DNA of 64,000 bases from Ralstonia sp. UNC404CL21Col (GTDB taxonomy: Bacteria; Pseudomonadota; Gammaproteobacteria; Burkholderiales; Burkholderiaceae), in assembly GCF_000620465.1 (NCBI RefSeq), contig NZ_JIBE01000003.1, positions 248,001-312,000 on the forward strand, given 5' to 3'. Below are positions 52,752 through 63,789 of this stretch, piece after piece. Position 1 is the stretch's first letter, and each line of letters opens with the position of its first letter. The notes beneath the pieces are model-generated. The model did not search any database, had not been told where the DNA came from, and saw nothing but the letters and a program-made list of their open reading frames with translations. The position numbers were made by a program, and so were the translations under genes.

Positions 52752-54638
52752 TCATTTGGCAGCCGATTGGGCGGATTCCGGCATCCGCCACCAGGCCGTC
52801 AGCACCCAGGCCTCGGCCGAGTAGTAATACGGCAAACGATCCGGGTACATCAGGTTCTTGTTGTAAGCCACGCGGTGCGAGGCCGAATACCAGTGCGGAA
52901 TCACATAACAGCCTTGCATCAGCACACGGTCGAGCGCGCGCGATGCCGTGATCAACTCGTCGCGATTGTCGGCGCGCAGCACATCGTCGATCAGCGCGTC
53001 CACGGCAGGCGATTTCAGGCCGATCACATTGTCCGAGCCGGCCTCATCAGCCGCCGCTGAACCGAAGCGGTCTTTCAGCTCGTTGCCGGGGCTTTGCGAA
53101 TCCGGAAAGCGCAGCGAGATCATGTCGAAATCGAACTCTTCCAACCGCTTCTGGTAGAGCGCGAAATCGGTCATGCGCTGGTTGACCTGGATGCCGAGCT
53201 TCTCGAGGTTGCGCGCATACGCCGCCATGACACGGCTCATGGCGCCGCCGTCGTCGAGCATCTCGAAGACGAACGGCTCGCCCTTGCTGTTGCGCAGCGC
53301 GCCGTCCGTGTACGTCCAGCCGGCTTGGGCCAGCAGGCGACGTGCCTGCCGCAGGTTGTCACGCAGTGAGCTGGGGGGATCCGTCGAAGGCGGGGCGGAC
53401 AGCACGCCAAACACGTCCGGATCGAGCTTGCTGCGCAGCGGCTCCAGCAACGTCAGCTCACCCTTGCTGGGCGTGCCCGTGAGCGAATCCGATGCGGCCA
53501 GCTCGCTATTGGCGAAATAGCTGTCCAGCCGGCGATATGCACCATAGAAAAGCTGTCGATTGAGCCATTCGAAATCGAGCGCCAACGCCAGCGCCTTGCG
53601 CACGCGAAGATCCTGGAACAGCGGCCGCCGCAGGTTCATCACAAAGCCCTGCATGCCGGCACCGTTACGATGCGGGAATTCGCTCTTGATCAACTCGCCG
53701 CTGCGGAACTTCACGCCGACATAGCTCTTGGCCCAGTTCTTGGCGCGGTATTCCACCATGGCGTCGTACTCGCCGGCCTTGAAAGCCTCCAGGCGGGCGG
53801 TTTCATCCTTGTAGAGCTTGTACTGGATGCGCTCGAAATTGAACGAGCCACGGCGCACATTCAGGTCACGCCCCCAGTAGTCGGGATTGCGACGGAAGGT
53901 AATGCCGCGCGACGGATCGAAGCGCTCGACCACATACGGCCCGCTGGCAACGGGATCCTGGAAGGTCAGCTTGTCGAATGCGACATCCTTGCCGCCATCC
54001 GGGTCGTCGGGCTTGCCGCTGCCCTTGCCCCACTTGGGCGAGAACACCGGCAGGCCGCCGACGATGAGCGGCAGCTCCTTGTTCTTGCGCTTGAAGTCGT
54101 AACGGATGGTGCTGGCGTCCACCACGGTCACCTTGGCCACATCCGCGGTCATGCTGCGATAGGCCGGGCTCGCGCCCTTGCCCATCAGCATGTCGTAGGA
54201 GTATTTGACGTCTGACGCGCGCACGCGATCGCCATTGGAGAATCGCGCACGCGGGTTGATGTGGAACGTGACCGAAAGTTCGTCAGGTGCGACTGCCACG
54301 TCGTCCGCAAGCAGGCCATAGCCGCTGGCGGTTTCGTCCCAGCTCGTAATGAGCAGGCTTTCGAACACCAGCTGATTCAGGCCCGGCGCCGACGTCCCTT
54401 TGATCGTGAACGGATTGAACTTGTCGAAGCTCGTGCGGCGGTCCGGATTGCCGAGCAGCAGCATGCCGCCGATGGGCGCCTTCGGGTTCAGATAGCCGAA
54501 GTTGGAGAAACCGGCCGGATACTTGAGGTCGCCATATTCGGCGTAACCGTGTGCCGCCCAGGCGGGTGTCGCGCAGATCGCCGCCAGCAGGCTGAACAGC
54601 GCCATGAATCGCTTGTGTGCCACAACGCGCACGCTCAT
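52752..54638 (-). CDS. yejA: Peptide ABC transporter substrate-binding protein YejA
   Basis: A 628-residue periplasmic binding protein of family 5 (SBP_bac_5) with a signal peptide (about 1-28, ending PAWAAHG). The GYLNPKAPIGGMLLLGN and GTSAPGLNQLVFESL starts and the later MQGFVMNLRRPLFQDLRVRKAL segment are typical of YejA, which binds peptides and microcin C in E. coli. ATG 54638 has a GGGG-type site nearby; the frame to 54656 adds little. First gene of yejABEF. Confidence 0.94.
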   Translation of the reverse strand: MSVRVVAHKRFMALFSLLAAICATPAWAAHGYAEYGDLKYPAGFSNFGYLNPKAPIGGMLLLGNPDRRTSFDKFNPFTIKGTSAPGLNQLVFESLLITSWDETASGYGLLADDVAVAPDELSVTFHINPRARFSNGDRVRASDVKYSYDMLMGKGASPAYRSMTADVAKVTVVDASTIRYDFKRKNKELPLIVGGLPVFSPKWGKGSGKPDDPDGGKDVAFDKLTFQDPVASGPYVVERFDPSRGITFRRNPDYWGRDLNVRRGSFNFERIQYKLYKDETARLEAFKAGEYDAMVEYRAKNWAKSYVGVKFRSGELIKSEFPHRNGAGMQGFVMNLRRPLFQDLRVRKALALALDFEWLNRQLFYGAYRRLDSYFANSELAASDSLTGTPSKGELTLLEPLRSKLDPDVFGVLSAPPSTDPPSSLRDNLRQARRLLAQAGWTYTDGALRNSKGEPFVFEMLDDGGAMSRVMAAYARNLEKLGIQVNQRMTDFALYQKRLEEFDFDMISLRFPDSQSPGNELKDRFGSAAADEAGSDNVIGLKSPAVDALIDDVLRADNRDELITASRALDRVLMQGCYVIPHWYSASHRVAYNKNLMYPDRLPYYYSAEAWVLTAWWRMPESAQSAAK

Positions 54639-54946
54639 TGCGCCCCTTGCCCCCAAAGTCCTTGCATGCGTTGATCCGATTGATCGCTGTCTGAAAAACT
54701 GTTTTCGACGATTCTAACGCCCTCACGCGGCAATCCCACCAATTCCGGCCCGGGATCGTCCCGCATTGACAAGGCTGGCGGGGATTGTGCGGCACCGCGC
54801 AAATGGGCAGGCGCCCCCCGCTTTCCGGTATGATCGCGCCCACCTAATTGCCTCGTGCCCCGGATGCCGCCGCTGCGCAGCCGCAGTGACGAGTGACCAC
54901 AGCAACATACGGGCGCGACGTTGCCCCACATTTGTACGGAGAAACC
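54639..54946. other. 308-bp divergent regulatory region between yejA and fabI
   Basis: No gene seen. Minus-strand TAGAAT (54711-54716) may be the -10 of yejA, and plus-strand TATGAT (54829-54834) may be the -10 of fabI; neither has a good -35. No riboswitch-like structure was recognised. Confidence 0.4.
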
Positions 54947-55741
54947 ATGGGATTCCTCGCTGGCAAGCGCATTCTGATTACCGGCCTTCTGTCCAACCGC
55001 TCGATCGCCTACGGCATCGCAAACGCCTGCAAGCGCGAAGGCGCAGAACTCGCCTTCACCTACGTCGGCGAACGCTTCAAGGACCGCATCACTGAATTCG
55101 CCACCGAGTTCGACAGCAAGCTGGTGTTCGACTGCGATGTCGGCAGCGATGAACAGATCGCCAAGGTCTTCGAAGACCTCGGCCAGCACTGGGGCCACTT
55201 CGACGGTCTGGTGCATTCGATCGGTTTTGCACCGCGCGAAGCGATCGCCGGCAACTTCATCGATGGCCTGTCGCGCGAATCGTTCCGCATCGCGCACGAC
55301 ATCTCGGCGTACAGCTTCCCCGCGCTGGCAAAAGCTGCGCTGCCGATGCTGTCGCCCAATGCTTCGTTGCTCGCCCTGACGTACCTGGGTGCTGAGCGCA
55401 TCGTCCCGAACTACAACACGATGGGCCTGGCTAAGGCGTCGCTGGAAGCCGGCGTGCGCTACCTTGCCGGCGCGCTCGGGCCGAAGGGCATTCGCGCCAA
55501 CGGCATCTCCGCCGGCCCGATCAAGACGCTCGCGGCCTCCGGCATCAAGGATTTCGGCAAGCTGCTGAAGTACATGGAAGACGTAGCTCCGCTGCGCCGT
55601 AACGTCACGATCGAGGAAGTCGGCAACGTGGCTGCGTTCCTGCTGTCGGACCTGGCCAGCGGCGTGACCGGCGAGATCACCTACGTCGATTGCGGCTTCA
55701 ACGTGACCGCAGGCGTGCCGGAGAGCGTCGGTCAAGGCTGA
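54947..55741 (+). CDS. fabI: Enoyl-[acyl-carrier-protein] reductase (NADH) FabI
   Basis: A 264-residue short-chain reductase doing the last step of each fatty-acid elongation cycle; the triclosan/isoniazid-type target. Nucleotide site [15 protein letters not shown] near the N-terminus and the catalytic pair Tyr156/Lys163 (YNTMGLAK), with Tyr146, are intact. ATG 54947 has a GGAG site; the frame from 54893 is rejected. Single gene, ending in a strong terminator. Confidence 0.98.
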   Translation: MGFLAGKRILITGLLSNRSIAYGIANACKREGAELAFTYVGERFKDRITEFATEFDSKLVFDCDVGSDEQIAKVFEDLGQHWGHFDGLVHSIGFAPREAIAGNFIDGLSRESFRIAHDISAYSFPALAKAALPMLSPNASLLALTYLGAERIVPNYNTMGLAKASLEAGVRYLAGALGPKGIRANGISAGPIKTLAASGIKDFGKLLKYMEDVAPLRRNVTIEEVGNVAAFLLSDLASGVTGEITYVDCGFNVTAGVPESVGQG

Positions 55742-55815
55742 TGTATGGATGCGCGCGCCATCTCCGGATGGGGCGCGCATGTCAGGCTGAGCGGCCTACA
55801 AAGCAGCAGACAAAG

Positions 55816-55851
55816 AAAAAGCCCGCATGGCGCAAACCATGCGGGCTTTTT
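55816..55851 (+). terminator. Intrinsic terminator of fabI
   Basis: AAAAAGCCCGCATGG and CCATGCGGGCTTTTT pair fully around CGCAAA. Confidence 0.94.
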
Positions 55852-55933
55852 GACGTGCAGTGCAATGCGAGCCGTCACGTCATCTCGACTCGCATCCGCC
55901 TGTTATGTGCGCTTCCCGCGAGAAGCGCCAAAC

Positions 55934-56027
55934 TGGCGGAGACGGAGGGATTCGAACCCTCGATCCAGGTTTTGGCCCGGATGCTCCCTTAGCAGGGGAG
56001 TGCCTTCGACCTCTCGGCCACGTCTCC
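55934..56027 (-). tRNA. tRNA-Ser (GCT)
   Basis: A 94-nt class II tRNA with the long variable arm and encoded CCA. Acceptor GGAGACG pairs with CGTCTCC; anticodon loop CTGCTAA with GCT; T-loop GGTTCGAATCC. Confidence 0.97.
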
Positions 56028-56069
56028 CAAACTTGCGTCACACGAAGGAGCCCGTGCAACGAAGCGCGT

Positions 56070-56098
56070 ATTCTAGCCACTTCACCCCACCCGGTCAA
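56070..56098 (-). promoter_or_regulatory. Sigma-70 promoter of tRNA-Ser
   Basis: Minus-strand TTGACC and TAGAAT with 17-bp spacing, 43 bp before the mature tRNA. Confidence 0.75.
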
Positions 56099-56176
56099 CG
56101 ACAACTGCATGACACGCGGTGAGAATCTGTGGCCTCCGGGATCGCCACCCCGGCCATCCGGTGCCAGTTCAGACGA

Positions 56177-57427
56177 TTACACCTGATCCAGCTCGAACGC
56201 CTTGTGGAGCGCGCGCACGGCCAGCTCCATGTACTTCTCATCGATCAGCACCGAGATCTTGATTTCCGAGGTGGAGATCATCTGGATGTTGATGCCCTCT
56301 TCCGACAACGTGCGGAACATCTTGCTGGCGATGCCCACATGCGAGCGCATGCCCACACCCACCACCGACACCTTCGACACCTTCGGGTCGCCCGACACGC
56401 TGGCTGCGCCGATGTGCGCCTTCACGCTGTCGTTCAGGATCGCCAGGGCACGCTGGTATTCGCCGCGCGGCACGGTGAAGGTGAAGTCCGTCTTGCCTTC
56501 CACCGACTGGTTCTGGATGATCATGTCGACGTCGATGTTGGCGTCGGCGACCGGGCCCAGGATCTGATAAGCGATGCCGGGCTTGTCCGGCACACCGATC
56601 ACGGTGATCTTGGCTTCGTCGCGGGCAAAGGCGATGCCGGAAATGGCGGCGGCTTCCATGTTCGAATCTTCCTCAAAAGTAATCAGCGTGCCCGAGTTCA
56701 TCTCAACATCGAGCGGCATCAGCGGGTCGGTCAGCGACGACAGCACGCGCGTCTTCACGCGGTACTTGCCGGCAAACTCCACCGAGCGAATCTGCAGCAC
56801 CTTCGAGCCAAGGCTGGCCATTTCCAGCATCTCTTCGAAGGTGATCTTGTCCAGCCGGCGAGCGTCGTCCACCACGCGCGGATCGGTGGTGTAGACGCCG
56901 TCGACGTCGGTGTAGATCAGGCATTCCTCGGCTTCGAGCGCGGCAGCCACCGCCACAGCCGAGGTATCGGAACCACCACGGCCCAGCGTGGTGATATGGC
57001 CTTCGCTGTCGATGCCCTGGAAGCCCGTGATGACGACCACGCGGCCCGCGTCGAGATCAGCGCGGACGCGCTCGTCGTCGATCGACTGGATGCGCGCCTT
57101 GGTGTAGGCCGAATCGGTCTTCACCGGCACTTGCCAGCCGGTGTAGCTGCGGGCGTCGATGCCTTCGGCATGCAGCGCGATGGCCAGCAGGCCCACGCTC
57201 ACCTGCTCGCCGGTCGAGGCAATCATGTCGAGTTCACGCGGGTCGGGTTGGGCCGAAATCTCTTTGGCCATACCCAGCAGGCGGTTGGTTTCGCCGGACA
57301 TGGCCGACGGAACGACCACGATCTGGTGACCTGCACGGTGCCACTTGGCAACGCGCTTGGCGACATTCTTGATGCGTTCAACCGAACCCATCGAGGTGCC
57401 ACCGTATTTGTGAACGATGAGAGCCAT
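56177..57427 (-). CDS. lysC: Aspartate kinase
   Basis: A 416-residue aspartokinase committing aspartate to lysine, threonine and methionine. The N-terminal KYGGTSMG, the [11 protein letters not shown] loop and the ITGFQGID segment mark the kinase domain; two ACT domains follow from about residue 265 ([18 protein letters not shown] and [16 protein letters not shown]), which give feedback control by lysine and/or threonine. The start [10 protein letters not shown] is canonical although no Shine-Dalgarno is evident; the frame to 57508 is rejected. It follows tilS but has its own promoter. The 97-bp leader is too short for a lysine riboswitch. Confidence 0.96.
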   Translation of the reverse strand: MALIVHKYGGTSMGSVERIKNVAKRVAKWHRAGHQIVVVPSAMSGETNRLLGMAKEISAQPDPRELDMIASTGEQVSVGLLAIALHAEGIDARSYTGWQVPVKTDSAYTKARIQSIDDERVRADLDAGRVVVITGFQGIDSEGHITTLGRGGSDTSAVAVAAALEAEECLIYTDVDGVYTTDPRVVDDARRLDKITFEEMLEMASLGSKVLQIRSVEFAGKYRVKTRVLSSLTDPLMPLDVEMNSGTLITFEEDSNMEAAAISGIAFARDEAKITVIGVPDKPGIAYQILGPVADANIDVDMIIQNQSVEGKTDFTFTVPRGEYQRALAILNDSVKAHIGAASVSGDPKVSKVSVVGVGMRSHVGIASKMFRTLSEEGINIQMISTSEIKISVLIDEKYMELAVRALHKAFELDQV

Positions 57428-57470
57428 CTTGGAAAGATCAGGAGGAGGCGGAGCGGTGCAAAAGCTTTTG

Positions 57471-57499
57471 AAAATACAGCAATTTGCATCGATCGGCAA
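57471..57499 (-). promoter_or_regulatory. Sigma-70 promoter of lysC
   Basis: Minus-strand TTGCCG and TATTTT with 17-bp spacing and an upstream TG; start near 57464, leader about 38 nt. Confidence 0.55.
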
Positions 57500-57523
57500 G
57501 CAAACCACCGGTGACGATGTGTG

Positions 57524-58942
57524 TCAGAGCGCACCTTGGCCGCCAGCCACCCACGTGATCTGCCAACCCGCGCCGCTATGCATGGCCGCTCGGTTCATTC
57601 CAAGCCCGGCTGCGAACACCAGCATTTCGCCCGCATAAAGCAGCGGCAAGCGTTCGCGCTCCCAGGCCGGAATGCCCGCCTCCTGGTAGGCCTGTTTGAG
57701 CGCGCGGGATGGTGCGCCGGTGCGCAGCACGATGCGCTCCCCGCCACGGCGAGGAGCCAGCGACAGCGGCGCTTGCAAGGTTTGAGCGGCGACCCCGTCG
57801 CTTGCCACGGGCGCAAACAACAGCGTCCCCCCCCATGCATCCAACGTCACGCGCTGCTCAGCCAGATGCGCGGGCTCGAACAGCGCCGGGCTGATAGCGA
57901 CAGTGCGCGGCTCGGGGACATCATTGGCGCCGGCGTCGATCCATGCAATGCCGCGGTAGCGCCTGACCTGCCCAGCCGGTAATTCAATACGCAGCGCACC
58001 GTCATCTCGCGCGTCGGTCAACTGCGTACGCAGATCCTCCAGACGTCGACTTGGCAGCGCGCGCATGCCCGCCTCGGCCAACCACGCACGTAGCACCGCA
58101 CGCTGACGCGGCACGGACAGCCCGCTCAGCGCCGCCACATCGAGTCCGTTCGCCGACGCGATTTGGGTCAAGTCCGCCTGCGCAATCTCGTCGATCAATG
58201 CAGCCGCATCCGCCAAATGCGCTGCGCTGCGCGATAGCGCCTCTCGATACGCGGGGAAATGATCGGCCATGCCCGCAAGCAGTGGACGCAATGCATTACG
58301 TGCGTAGCGTGCATCGGCGTTGGAGGGATCTTCGACCCAGCTAAGCGCATGAGCATGTGCGTACAGCTCGATCTCGCTGCGCGGTGCATCGACCCATGGA
58401 CGCAGCAACGTGACCGCACCCGCCCGCGCCATCGGCATGGCGGCCAGGCCATCGAGACCTGCACCGCGCATCAACTGCAGCAGCACCGTTTCCGCTTGGT
58501 CATCCTGATGATGTGCCGTCAGCAGAATGGAGGCGCCCGTCTCCATGCAGAGCGCTTCGAGCGCCGCGTACCGGGCATCGCGCGCCGCCTCCTCAACGCC
58601 CCGCCCCGCGTCAACCGCTACCTGGACCCGGCGCGCATGAAACGCCACGCCGACCGCTTCGGCCATGCGCTGACACGCGCATTCCCAGACATCAGCGTCG
58701 GCATGCAGGCCATGGTGAATATGCAGGGCAACGAGCTGCACACGGGCGCCCGCATCACGCCACGCGGCACACGCGTGCAGGAGCGCCGCGGAATCCCGCC
58801 CGCCTGACAGGGCAATCGCCACAGTCGGCGGCTCAGCGTCTCCAGAAACAACGAAGGCCGCACACGCGGCAACGCGTTGTGCGACCTTGTTGACGAGATG
58901 AGCCGACGAATCAGCGACCGTCGGTTTCCTTGAACTTGCCAT
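57524..58942 (-). CDS. tilS: tRNA(Ile)-lysidine synthase TilS
   Basis: A 472-residue enzyme that converts C34 of tRNA-Ile(CAU) to lysidine so that it reads AUA. The N-type PP-loop SGGRDS (46-51) and the HHQDDQAET signature (about 140-150) are intact, followed by TilS-specific substrate-binding and C-terminal domains. Its ATG lies within the last 32 bp of accA, so it is coupled to accA. It precedes lysC in the same direction. Confidence 0.95.
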   Translation of the reverse strand: MASSRKPTVADSSAHLVNKVAQRVAACAAFVVSGDAEPPTVAIALSGGRDSAALLHACAAWRDAGARVQLVALHIHHGLHADADVWECACQRMAEAVGVAFHARRVQVAVDAGRGVEEAARDARYAALEALCMETGASILLTAHHQDDQAETVLLQLMRGAGLDGLAAMPMARAGAVTLLRPWVDAPRSEIELYAHAHALSWVEDPSNADARYARNALRPLLAGMADHFPAYREALSRSAAHLADAAALIDEIAQADLTQIASANGLDVAALSGLSVPRQRAVLRAWLAEAGMRALPSRRLEDLRTQLTDARDDGALRIELPAGQVRRYRGIAWIDAGANDVPEPRTVAISPALFEPAHLAEQRVTLDAWGGTLLFAPVASDGVAAQTLQAPLSLAPRRGGERIVLRTGAPSRALKQAYQEAGIPAWERERLPLLYAGEMLVFAAGLGMNRAAMHSGAGWQITWVAGGQGAL

Positions 58943-59879
58943 AAGCCATCAGGCGCTCGTGACGGCGCGCCTGAAGTTCCGACGTCTTCATGCCCTGGAA
59001 CTGACGCAGCGATTCGGCCAGCGCGCGCTTGAGCATCGTCGCCATGCCCTTCGGATCACGGTGTGCGCCACCCAGCGGCTCGTTGACGATCTTGTCGATC
59101 AGGCCCAGCGCCTTCAGACGATGCGCCGTCAAGCCCAGCGCCTCGGCGGCTTCGGGCGCCTTTTCTGCGGTCTTCCACAGGATCGACGCGCAGCCTTCCG
59201 GCGAGATCACGGCGTAGGTGGCGAACTGCAACATGATCACGGAATCACCCATGGCGATGGCCAGTGCGCCGCCCGAACCGCCTTCACCGATGATGGTGGC
59301 GATCAAGGGCACCTTCAGGCCTGCCATCACGAAAAGGTTGTGGCCGATGGCTTCGGATTGGCCGCGCTCTTCCGCATCAATGCCCGGGAATGCACCAGGC
59401 GTATCGACAAACGTGAAGATCGGCAGGCCGAACTTGTCCGCCAGCTCCATCAGGCGCTTAGCCTTGCGGTAGCCCTCGGGCTTGGACATGCCGAAGTTGC
59501 GCAGCGCGCGCTCCTTCGTATCGCGGCCCTTCTGGTGACCGATCACCATGCAAGCCTGGCCATTGAAGCGCGCCAGACCGCCCACGATCGACAGGTCGTC
59601 CGCAAAGGTGCGGTCGCCGTGCAGTTCGTGGAAGTCGGTGAAGATCTCGCGGACGTAATCGAGCGTGTACGGACGCTGCGGGTGCCGGGCGATCTGCGCG
59701 ACCTGCCATGGCGTCAGGTTGGCGTACAGATCTTTGGTGAGCTGCTGGCTCTTGGAAGCCAGGCGGGAAATTTCTTCAGAAATGTCGACAGCGGAATCGT
59801 CTTGTACGAAGCGAAGTTCTTCGATCTTCGCCTCAAGTTCTGCGATCGGCTGCTCGAACTCCAGGAAGGTTGTTTTCAT
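58911..59879 (-). CDS. accA: Acetyl-CoA carboxylase carboxyltransferase subunit alpha
   Basis: The 322-residue alpha subunit of the carboxyltransferase that makes malonyl-CoA for fatty acids. The [22 protein letters not shown] start and the crotonase-fold [15 protein letters not shown] oxyanion segment and [18 protein letters not shown]-like region are present (here [10 protein letters not shown]). A TAGAAT box at about 59909-59914 may be its -10. It lies between the AlkA-type gene and tilS, overlapping tilS by 32 bp. Confidence 0.97.
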   Translation of the reverse strand: MKTTFLEFEQPIAELEAKIEELRFVQDDSAVDISEEISRLASKSQQLTKDLYANLTPWQVAQIARHPQRPYTLDYVREIFTDFHELHGDRTFADDLSIVGGLARFNGQACMVIGHQKGRDTKERALRNFGMSKPEGYRKAKRLMELADKFGLPIFTFVDTPGAFPGIDAEERGQSEAIGHNLFVMAGLKVPLIATIIGEGGSGGALAIAMGDSVIMLQFATYAVISPEGCASILWKTAEKAPEAAEALGLTAHRLKALGLIDKIVNEPLGGAHRDPKGMATMLKRALAESLRQFQGMKTSELQARRHERLMAYGKFKETDGR

Positions 59880-59965
59880 GGATCTTCTGAAAGGCTCTTG
59901 AAGGCGCGCATTCTACCGGATTTTGACCGCCCGGCGACGCGCTCCGTTTCATCGAAATGAACAGA

Positions 59966-60835
59966 TCAATAGGTGGTCGCCGTGTCTAGGCTGCGCCACA
60001 TATACCAAGTGGCCACGGTGCGCCACGGTTCCCAGTTGGCGGCCACTTCGCGCGCTTCGCTGCGAGTGACGGGTTCGCCACTGAAATAATTTTGTGAAAT
60101 CGCGTTGATGAGCCCGATGTCGTCCAGCGGCAGCACATTCGGACGCATCAGGTTGAACATGAGGAACATCTCCGCGGTCCACCGGCCGATGCCGCGAATC
60201 TGTGTCAGTTCGGCAATGACATCCTCGTCTTCCATCTCGGCCCACTTGGCGACATGTACCGTGCCGTTGCGAAAGTGATCGGCCAGATCAAGGATGTACT
60301 CGGCCTTGCGCTTCGAGAGACCGCAGCCGGCCAGCTTCTCTTGGCCCGCACGCAGGAATTGGGCGGGCACCAGCTTGGGGCACACGGCCACCACGCGCTC
60401 CCACACCGATTGTGCGGCCTTGACCGAAATCTGCTGACCGACAATCGAGCGTGCCAGGGTGACGAACGGGTCGCCACGCGAAGCCAAGTGCGCCGGCCCG
60501 TAGGTCGGGATGATCTTGCGCAGGATGCGGTCACGCTTCATCAAGTCTGCGCAAGCTTCTTGCCAATACTCCGGTGGGCCGGACAGCACCACTTCCGCCG
60601 GCACCGGCAACGTCTCGCCGGCGGCGAGCGTTTCTGGCAGCGGCACCTTGCTCGCAGGCGCGCGCTTGGCGGGAGCCTTGGCCACCTTGACCGCGCTCTT
60701 GGCGGCGACCGTCTTGCTTGCTACGCCGTCGACTTTCTTGGCGGCCGTTTTCTTCGCAGCCGGCACCTTCACCGCCGGAGTTTTCTTGGCGGCGGTGCTG
60801 CGCGTTACGCTGGCTTTCTTGGCCACCGCGTTCAT
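59966..60835 (-). CDS. DNA-3-methyladenine glycosylase (AlkA-type) with histone H1-like tail
   Basis: A 289-residue base-excision glycosylase removing alkylated purines. The helix-hairpin-helix (about 211-221, [11 protein letters not shown]) and the catalytic Asp (LPLDDIG, 238-239) are intact. Residues 1-65 are a low-complexity Lys/Ala/Pro/Val tail with repeated AKK and KKT units, like histone H1 C-terminal domains, not part of E. coli AlkA. Start ATG 60835 overlaps the cysS stop as ATGA; an ATG at 60847 is also in frame. The tail probably binds DNA non-specifically. Confidence 0.9.
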   Translation of the reverse strand: MNAVAKKASVTRSTAAKKTPAVKVPAAKKTAAKKVDGVASKTVAAKSAVKVAKAPAKRAPASKVPLPETLAAGETLPVPAEVVLSGPPEYWQEACADLMKRDRILRKIIPTYGPAHLASRGDPFVTLARSIVGQQISVKAAQSVWERVVAVCPKLVPAQFLRAGQEKLAGCGLSKRKAEYILDLADHFRNGTVHVAKWAEMEDEDVIAELTQIRGIGRWTAEMFLMFNLMRPNVLPLDDIGLINAISQNYFSGEPVTRSEAREVAANWEPWRTVATWYMWRSLDTATTY

Positions 60836-62223
60836 GCGCGTCTCCATTCGGTCACGCCACCCGGTTTGTCTTCCAGGACGATGCCTGCGGCCAGCAGATC
60901 GGCACGGATCGCATCAGCGCGGGCGAAATCGCGAGCGGCCTTGGCGGCGCGGCGCTCTTCGATACGCGCTTCCACCGCTGCCGCGTCGACACCATCGGCC
61001 GACACACCGCCCTGCAGGAAAACGTGCGGATCGCGGCCCAGCAGACCCATCACGCCGGCCAGCGCCGCCAGCTGGCTGGCCAACTCCGCCGAGCGCGTCT
61101 TGTTCACTTCGCTCGCCAGCTCAAACAGCACCGACACGGCAACCGGCGTATTGAAGTCGTCGTTCATCGCTTCCAGGAAGCGCTTGCCGTGCGACTCGTT
61201 CCAATCGGGCTTGGCACCCGCCGCGGCCGGCACATCCTTGAGCGCCGTGTACAAACGTGTGAGCGCATGGCGCGCATCATCGAGATGGGCGTCGCTGTAA
61301 TTCAAGTCGCTGCGATAGTGCGACCGCAGGATGAAGAAACGCACGACCTCTGCGTCGTACACCTTCAGCACATCGCGGATGGTGAAGAAGTTGCCGAGCG
61401 ATTTCGACATCTTCTCGTCATTCACACGGACGAAGCCGTTGTGCATCCACGTGTTGACGAAGGTCTTGCCGGTCGCGCCTTCGGACTGGGCAATTTCGTT
61501 CTCGTGATGCGGGAACTGCAGATCGGCGCCACCGCCGTGCAGGTCGAAATGCTCGCCCAGCAACTCGCAGCTCATCGCCGAGCACTCGATATGCCAGCCC
61601 GGGCGGCCCTCGCCCCACGGCGACGCCCAGCGCGACTCGGCCGGCTCATCGGCCTTGGCGGATTTCCACAACACGAAGTCGAGGGGATCCTGCTTGGCAT
61701 CGTTGGCAGCCACACGCTCGCCCGCACGCAGGTCTTCGAGCGACTTGCCCGACAGCTTGCCGTAACCGGGGAACTTGCGGACCGCGTAGTTCACGTCGCC
61801 GTCGGTGGCCTGATAGGCGAGGCCGTTCGTCTGCAGCCTGCCGATCATGTTCAGCATCTGCGGCACGTATTCGGTGGCGCGGGGCTCGTGGTCGGGGCGC
61901 TGCACGCCAAGTGCATCGGCGTCTTCGTGCATGGCAGCGATGAAGCGGCCCGTCAGCGCACTCATCGTCTCGCCGTTCTCCACTGCACGCTTGATGATCT
62001 TGTCGTCGATGTCGGTGATGTTGCGCACGTAGGTCACCTCGTAACCTGACGCACGCAGCCAACGCTGCACCATGTCGAACACCACCATGACCCGCGCATG
62101 CCCCACGTGACAGTAGTCGTACACCGTCATCCCGCACACGTACATGCGCACGCGGCCGGGCTCGATGGGGACGAACGTCTGTTTCTCACGCGCGAGCGTG
62201 TTGTAGATCTTGAGTGATTCCAT
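60832..62223 (-). CDS. cysS: Cysteinyl-tRNA synthetase
   Basis: A 463-residue class I synthetase charging tRNA-Cys. The zinc/HIGH region is [23 protein letters not shown] (Cys30, His39-His42), and the second signature KMSKSLGN is at about 268. C-terminal residues form the anticodon-binding domain. It ends as ATGA with the glycosylase start, so the two are co-translated. The start is the family one ([10 protein letters not shown]). Confidence 0.97.
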   Translation of the reverse strand: MESLKIYNTLAREKQTFVPIEPGRVRMYVCGMTVYDYCHVGHARVMVVFDMVQRWLRASGYEVTYVRNITDIDDKIIKRAVENGETMSALTGRFIAAMHEDADALGVQRPDHEPRATEYVPQMLNMIGRLQTNGLAYQATDGDVNYAVRKFPGYGKLSGKSLEDLRAGERVAANDAKQDPLDFVLWKSAKADEPAESRWASPWGEGRPGWHIECSAMSCELLGEHFDLHGGGADLQFPHHENEIAQSEGATGKTFVNTWMHNGFVRVNDEKMSKSLGNFFTIRDVLKVYDAEVVRFFILRSHYRSDLNYSDAHLDDARHALTRLYTALKDVPAAAGAKPDWNESHGKRFLEAMNDDFNTPVAVSVLFELASEVNKTRSAELASQLAALAGVMGLLGRDPHVFLQGGVSADGVDAAAVEARIEERRAAKAARDFARADAIRADLLAAGIVLEDKPGGVTEWRRA

Positions 62224-62476
62224 GAAGCGGTGTCGGGAGACTCAGCGCGCCGCGCATGCGAGGTACAACGTTGCGGGCGGACTAAATTGGAGGCAATCGG
62301 CGCCGGCGAGGCGCCTGCAAAACTAGCGGCATATCTTACCGGAACTGCGCTGACGGGACCGCCTGCCAGTGCGCCTGGCATGCTCCCCGTCAAGAACCTT
62401 TCCCGGCGCGCACGGCCGCTGCTGCGCACAAAGACGGTTTGTTAGAATGCGGCGGAGTATAACGGAACCGATTCTC

Positions 62477-63127
62477 ATGAACAGACCGCTGCGTCAGACC
62501 GCTGCAACCCTGGCTAGCCTGCTCGCGATGTCCGCGGCACCGGCCTTCGCCCAGACCGCCGGCTTTGCCTTGCCGGCCGATTTGATGCCCAGCACGCAGC
62601 AAGCGCCCGAGGTGGCACGCCAGAAGCGCATCGACGACGCGTTGGCCAAGAAGCAATACGCCGAGGCGCTGACCGAGCTGGACAAGGATGTCGCCTCTCA
62701 GCCGCGCAACGCGCAGGCCCGCTTCCAACGCGGTGTTGCACTTGCCGGCCTCGGCCGCGCAGACGACGCGATCGTCGCCTTCAGCCAGATGACGCAGGAC
62801 TTCCCGGAGCTGCCCGAGCCGTACATCAACCTGGCCGCGCTGTACACCGAGCGGGGCGAACTCCTCCGTGCACGTGACAGCCTGATCATGGCGAACCGCG
62901 TGGCGCCGGAAAATGCGCTGGCGCAATCGAATCTGGGCGATGTCTACGTTCGCCTGGCCGCACAGTCGTACCAAAGCGCCATCAAGCTGAACCCGAAGAA
63001 CGCCACCGCGCGTGCACGCCTGGATGCCTTGCCCGATCTGCCGGGCGTACGCCCTGCGTCGAAACCCGCCACGACCACGCTGCCCGCAGCCAGCGGCGTG
63101 AGCGCCAAGCCGGCCAAGCGTCAGTAA
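62477..63127 (+). CDS. Exported tetratricopeptide repeat protein
   Basis: A 216-residue protein with a signal peptide (about 1-25, ending PAFAQ) and three or four TPR units (YAEALTELDKDVASQPRNAQ, AIVAFSQMTQDFPELPEPY, ALAQSNLGDVYVRLAAQSYQSA), then a Pro/Ala/Thr tail. No specific partner is known. A TAGAAT box (62443-62448, within TGTTAGAAT) is a candidate extended -10, giving a leader of about 22 nt; no clear Shine-Dalgarno. It is followed by two cyclophilin genes on the same strand and is divergent from cysS. Confidence 0.88.
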   Translation: MNRPLRQTAATLASLLAMSAAPAFAQTAGFALPADLMPSTQQAPEVARQKRIDDALAKKQYAEALTELDKDVASQPRNAQARFQRGVALAGLGRADDAIVAFSQMTQDFPELPEPYINLAALYTERGELLRARDSLIMANRVAPENALAQSNLGDVYVRLAAQSYQSAIKLNPKNATARARLDALPDLPGVRPASKPATTTLPAASGVSAKPAKRQ

Positions 63128-63178
63128 AAAGACGCGGCCGATCCTGCTTTTCCCAACCCAAGTTCTCTCTCGCTGACC

Positions 63179-63760
63179 ATGCTCCGTATTCGCTCTCTCT
63201 TAGCCGGACTCCTGTGTGCACTCGCCGTAACGGCCACCGCCGCCACGGCAGCCACCGCGTCTGCGCCGCGCGTGCAGTTCAAGACGTCGATGGGCAATTT
63301 CACCGTTGAGGTGTATCCGGACAAGGCACCGAAGACGGTCGCCAACTTCCTTCAGTATGTGAAGGACGGTTTCTACAAGGGCACGATCTTTCACCGCGTG
63401 ATGGACGGCTTCATGATCCAAGGCGGCGGCTTCACGCCCGACATGAAACAGAAGGACACGCGCCCGCCGGTCGAAATCGAATCGAAGAACGGCCTGAAGA
63501 ACGACAAGTACACGATCGCCATGGCGCGCACCATGGACCCGAACTCCGCCACCGCGCAGTTCTACGTGAACGTGGTCGACAACAACATGCTGAACTACCC
63601 TGGTCAGGACGGTTACGGCTATACCGTCTTCGGCAAGGTCGTCGAGGGCACCGACACCATCGACAAGATCAAGGCGGTGGAAACCACCACCAAGTTCCCG
63701 CACCAGAACGTGCCCGTGAAGCCGATCTTGATTGAATCGGCCACCGTCGTCTCCAAGTAA
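63179..63760 (+). CDS. ppiA: Periplasmic peptidyl-prolyl cis-trans isomerase (cyclophilin)
   Basis: A 193-residue cyclophilin with a signal peptide (about 1-28), so periplasmic. The core shows [15 protein letters not shown] (catalytic Arg and Phe), [17 protein letters not shown] and [14 protein letters not shown]. It speeds proline isomerisation in folding proteins. It follows the TPR gene by 51 bp and precedes a second, cytoplasmic cyclophilin by 29 bp. Confidence 0.95.
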   Translation: MLRIRSLLAGLLCALAVTATAATAATASAPRVQFKTSMGNFTVEVYPDKAPKTVANFLQYVKDGFYKGTIFHRVMDGFMIQGGGFTPDMKQKDTRPPVEIESKNGLKNDKYTIAMARTMDPNSATAQFYVNVVDNNMLNYPGQDGYGYTVFGKVVEGTDTIDKIKAVETTTKFPHQNVPVKPILIESATVVSK

Positions 63761-63789
63761 CGCTTTTTGCCCTACCCAAGGAATTCACC

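Noticed and set aside
57428-57523. Lysine riboswitch before lysC
   Set aside because: Only 96 bp separate tilS from lysC and a promoter occupies half of them; the riboswitch needs about 170 nt. Betaproteobacterial lysC is usually controlled through its ACT domains.
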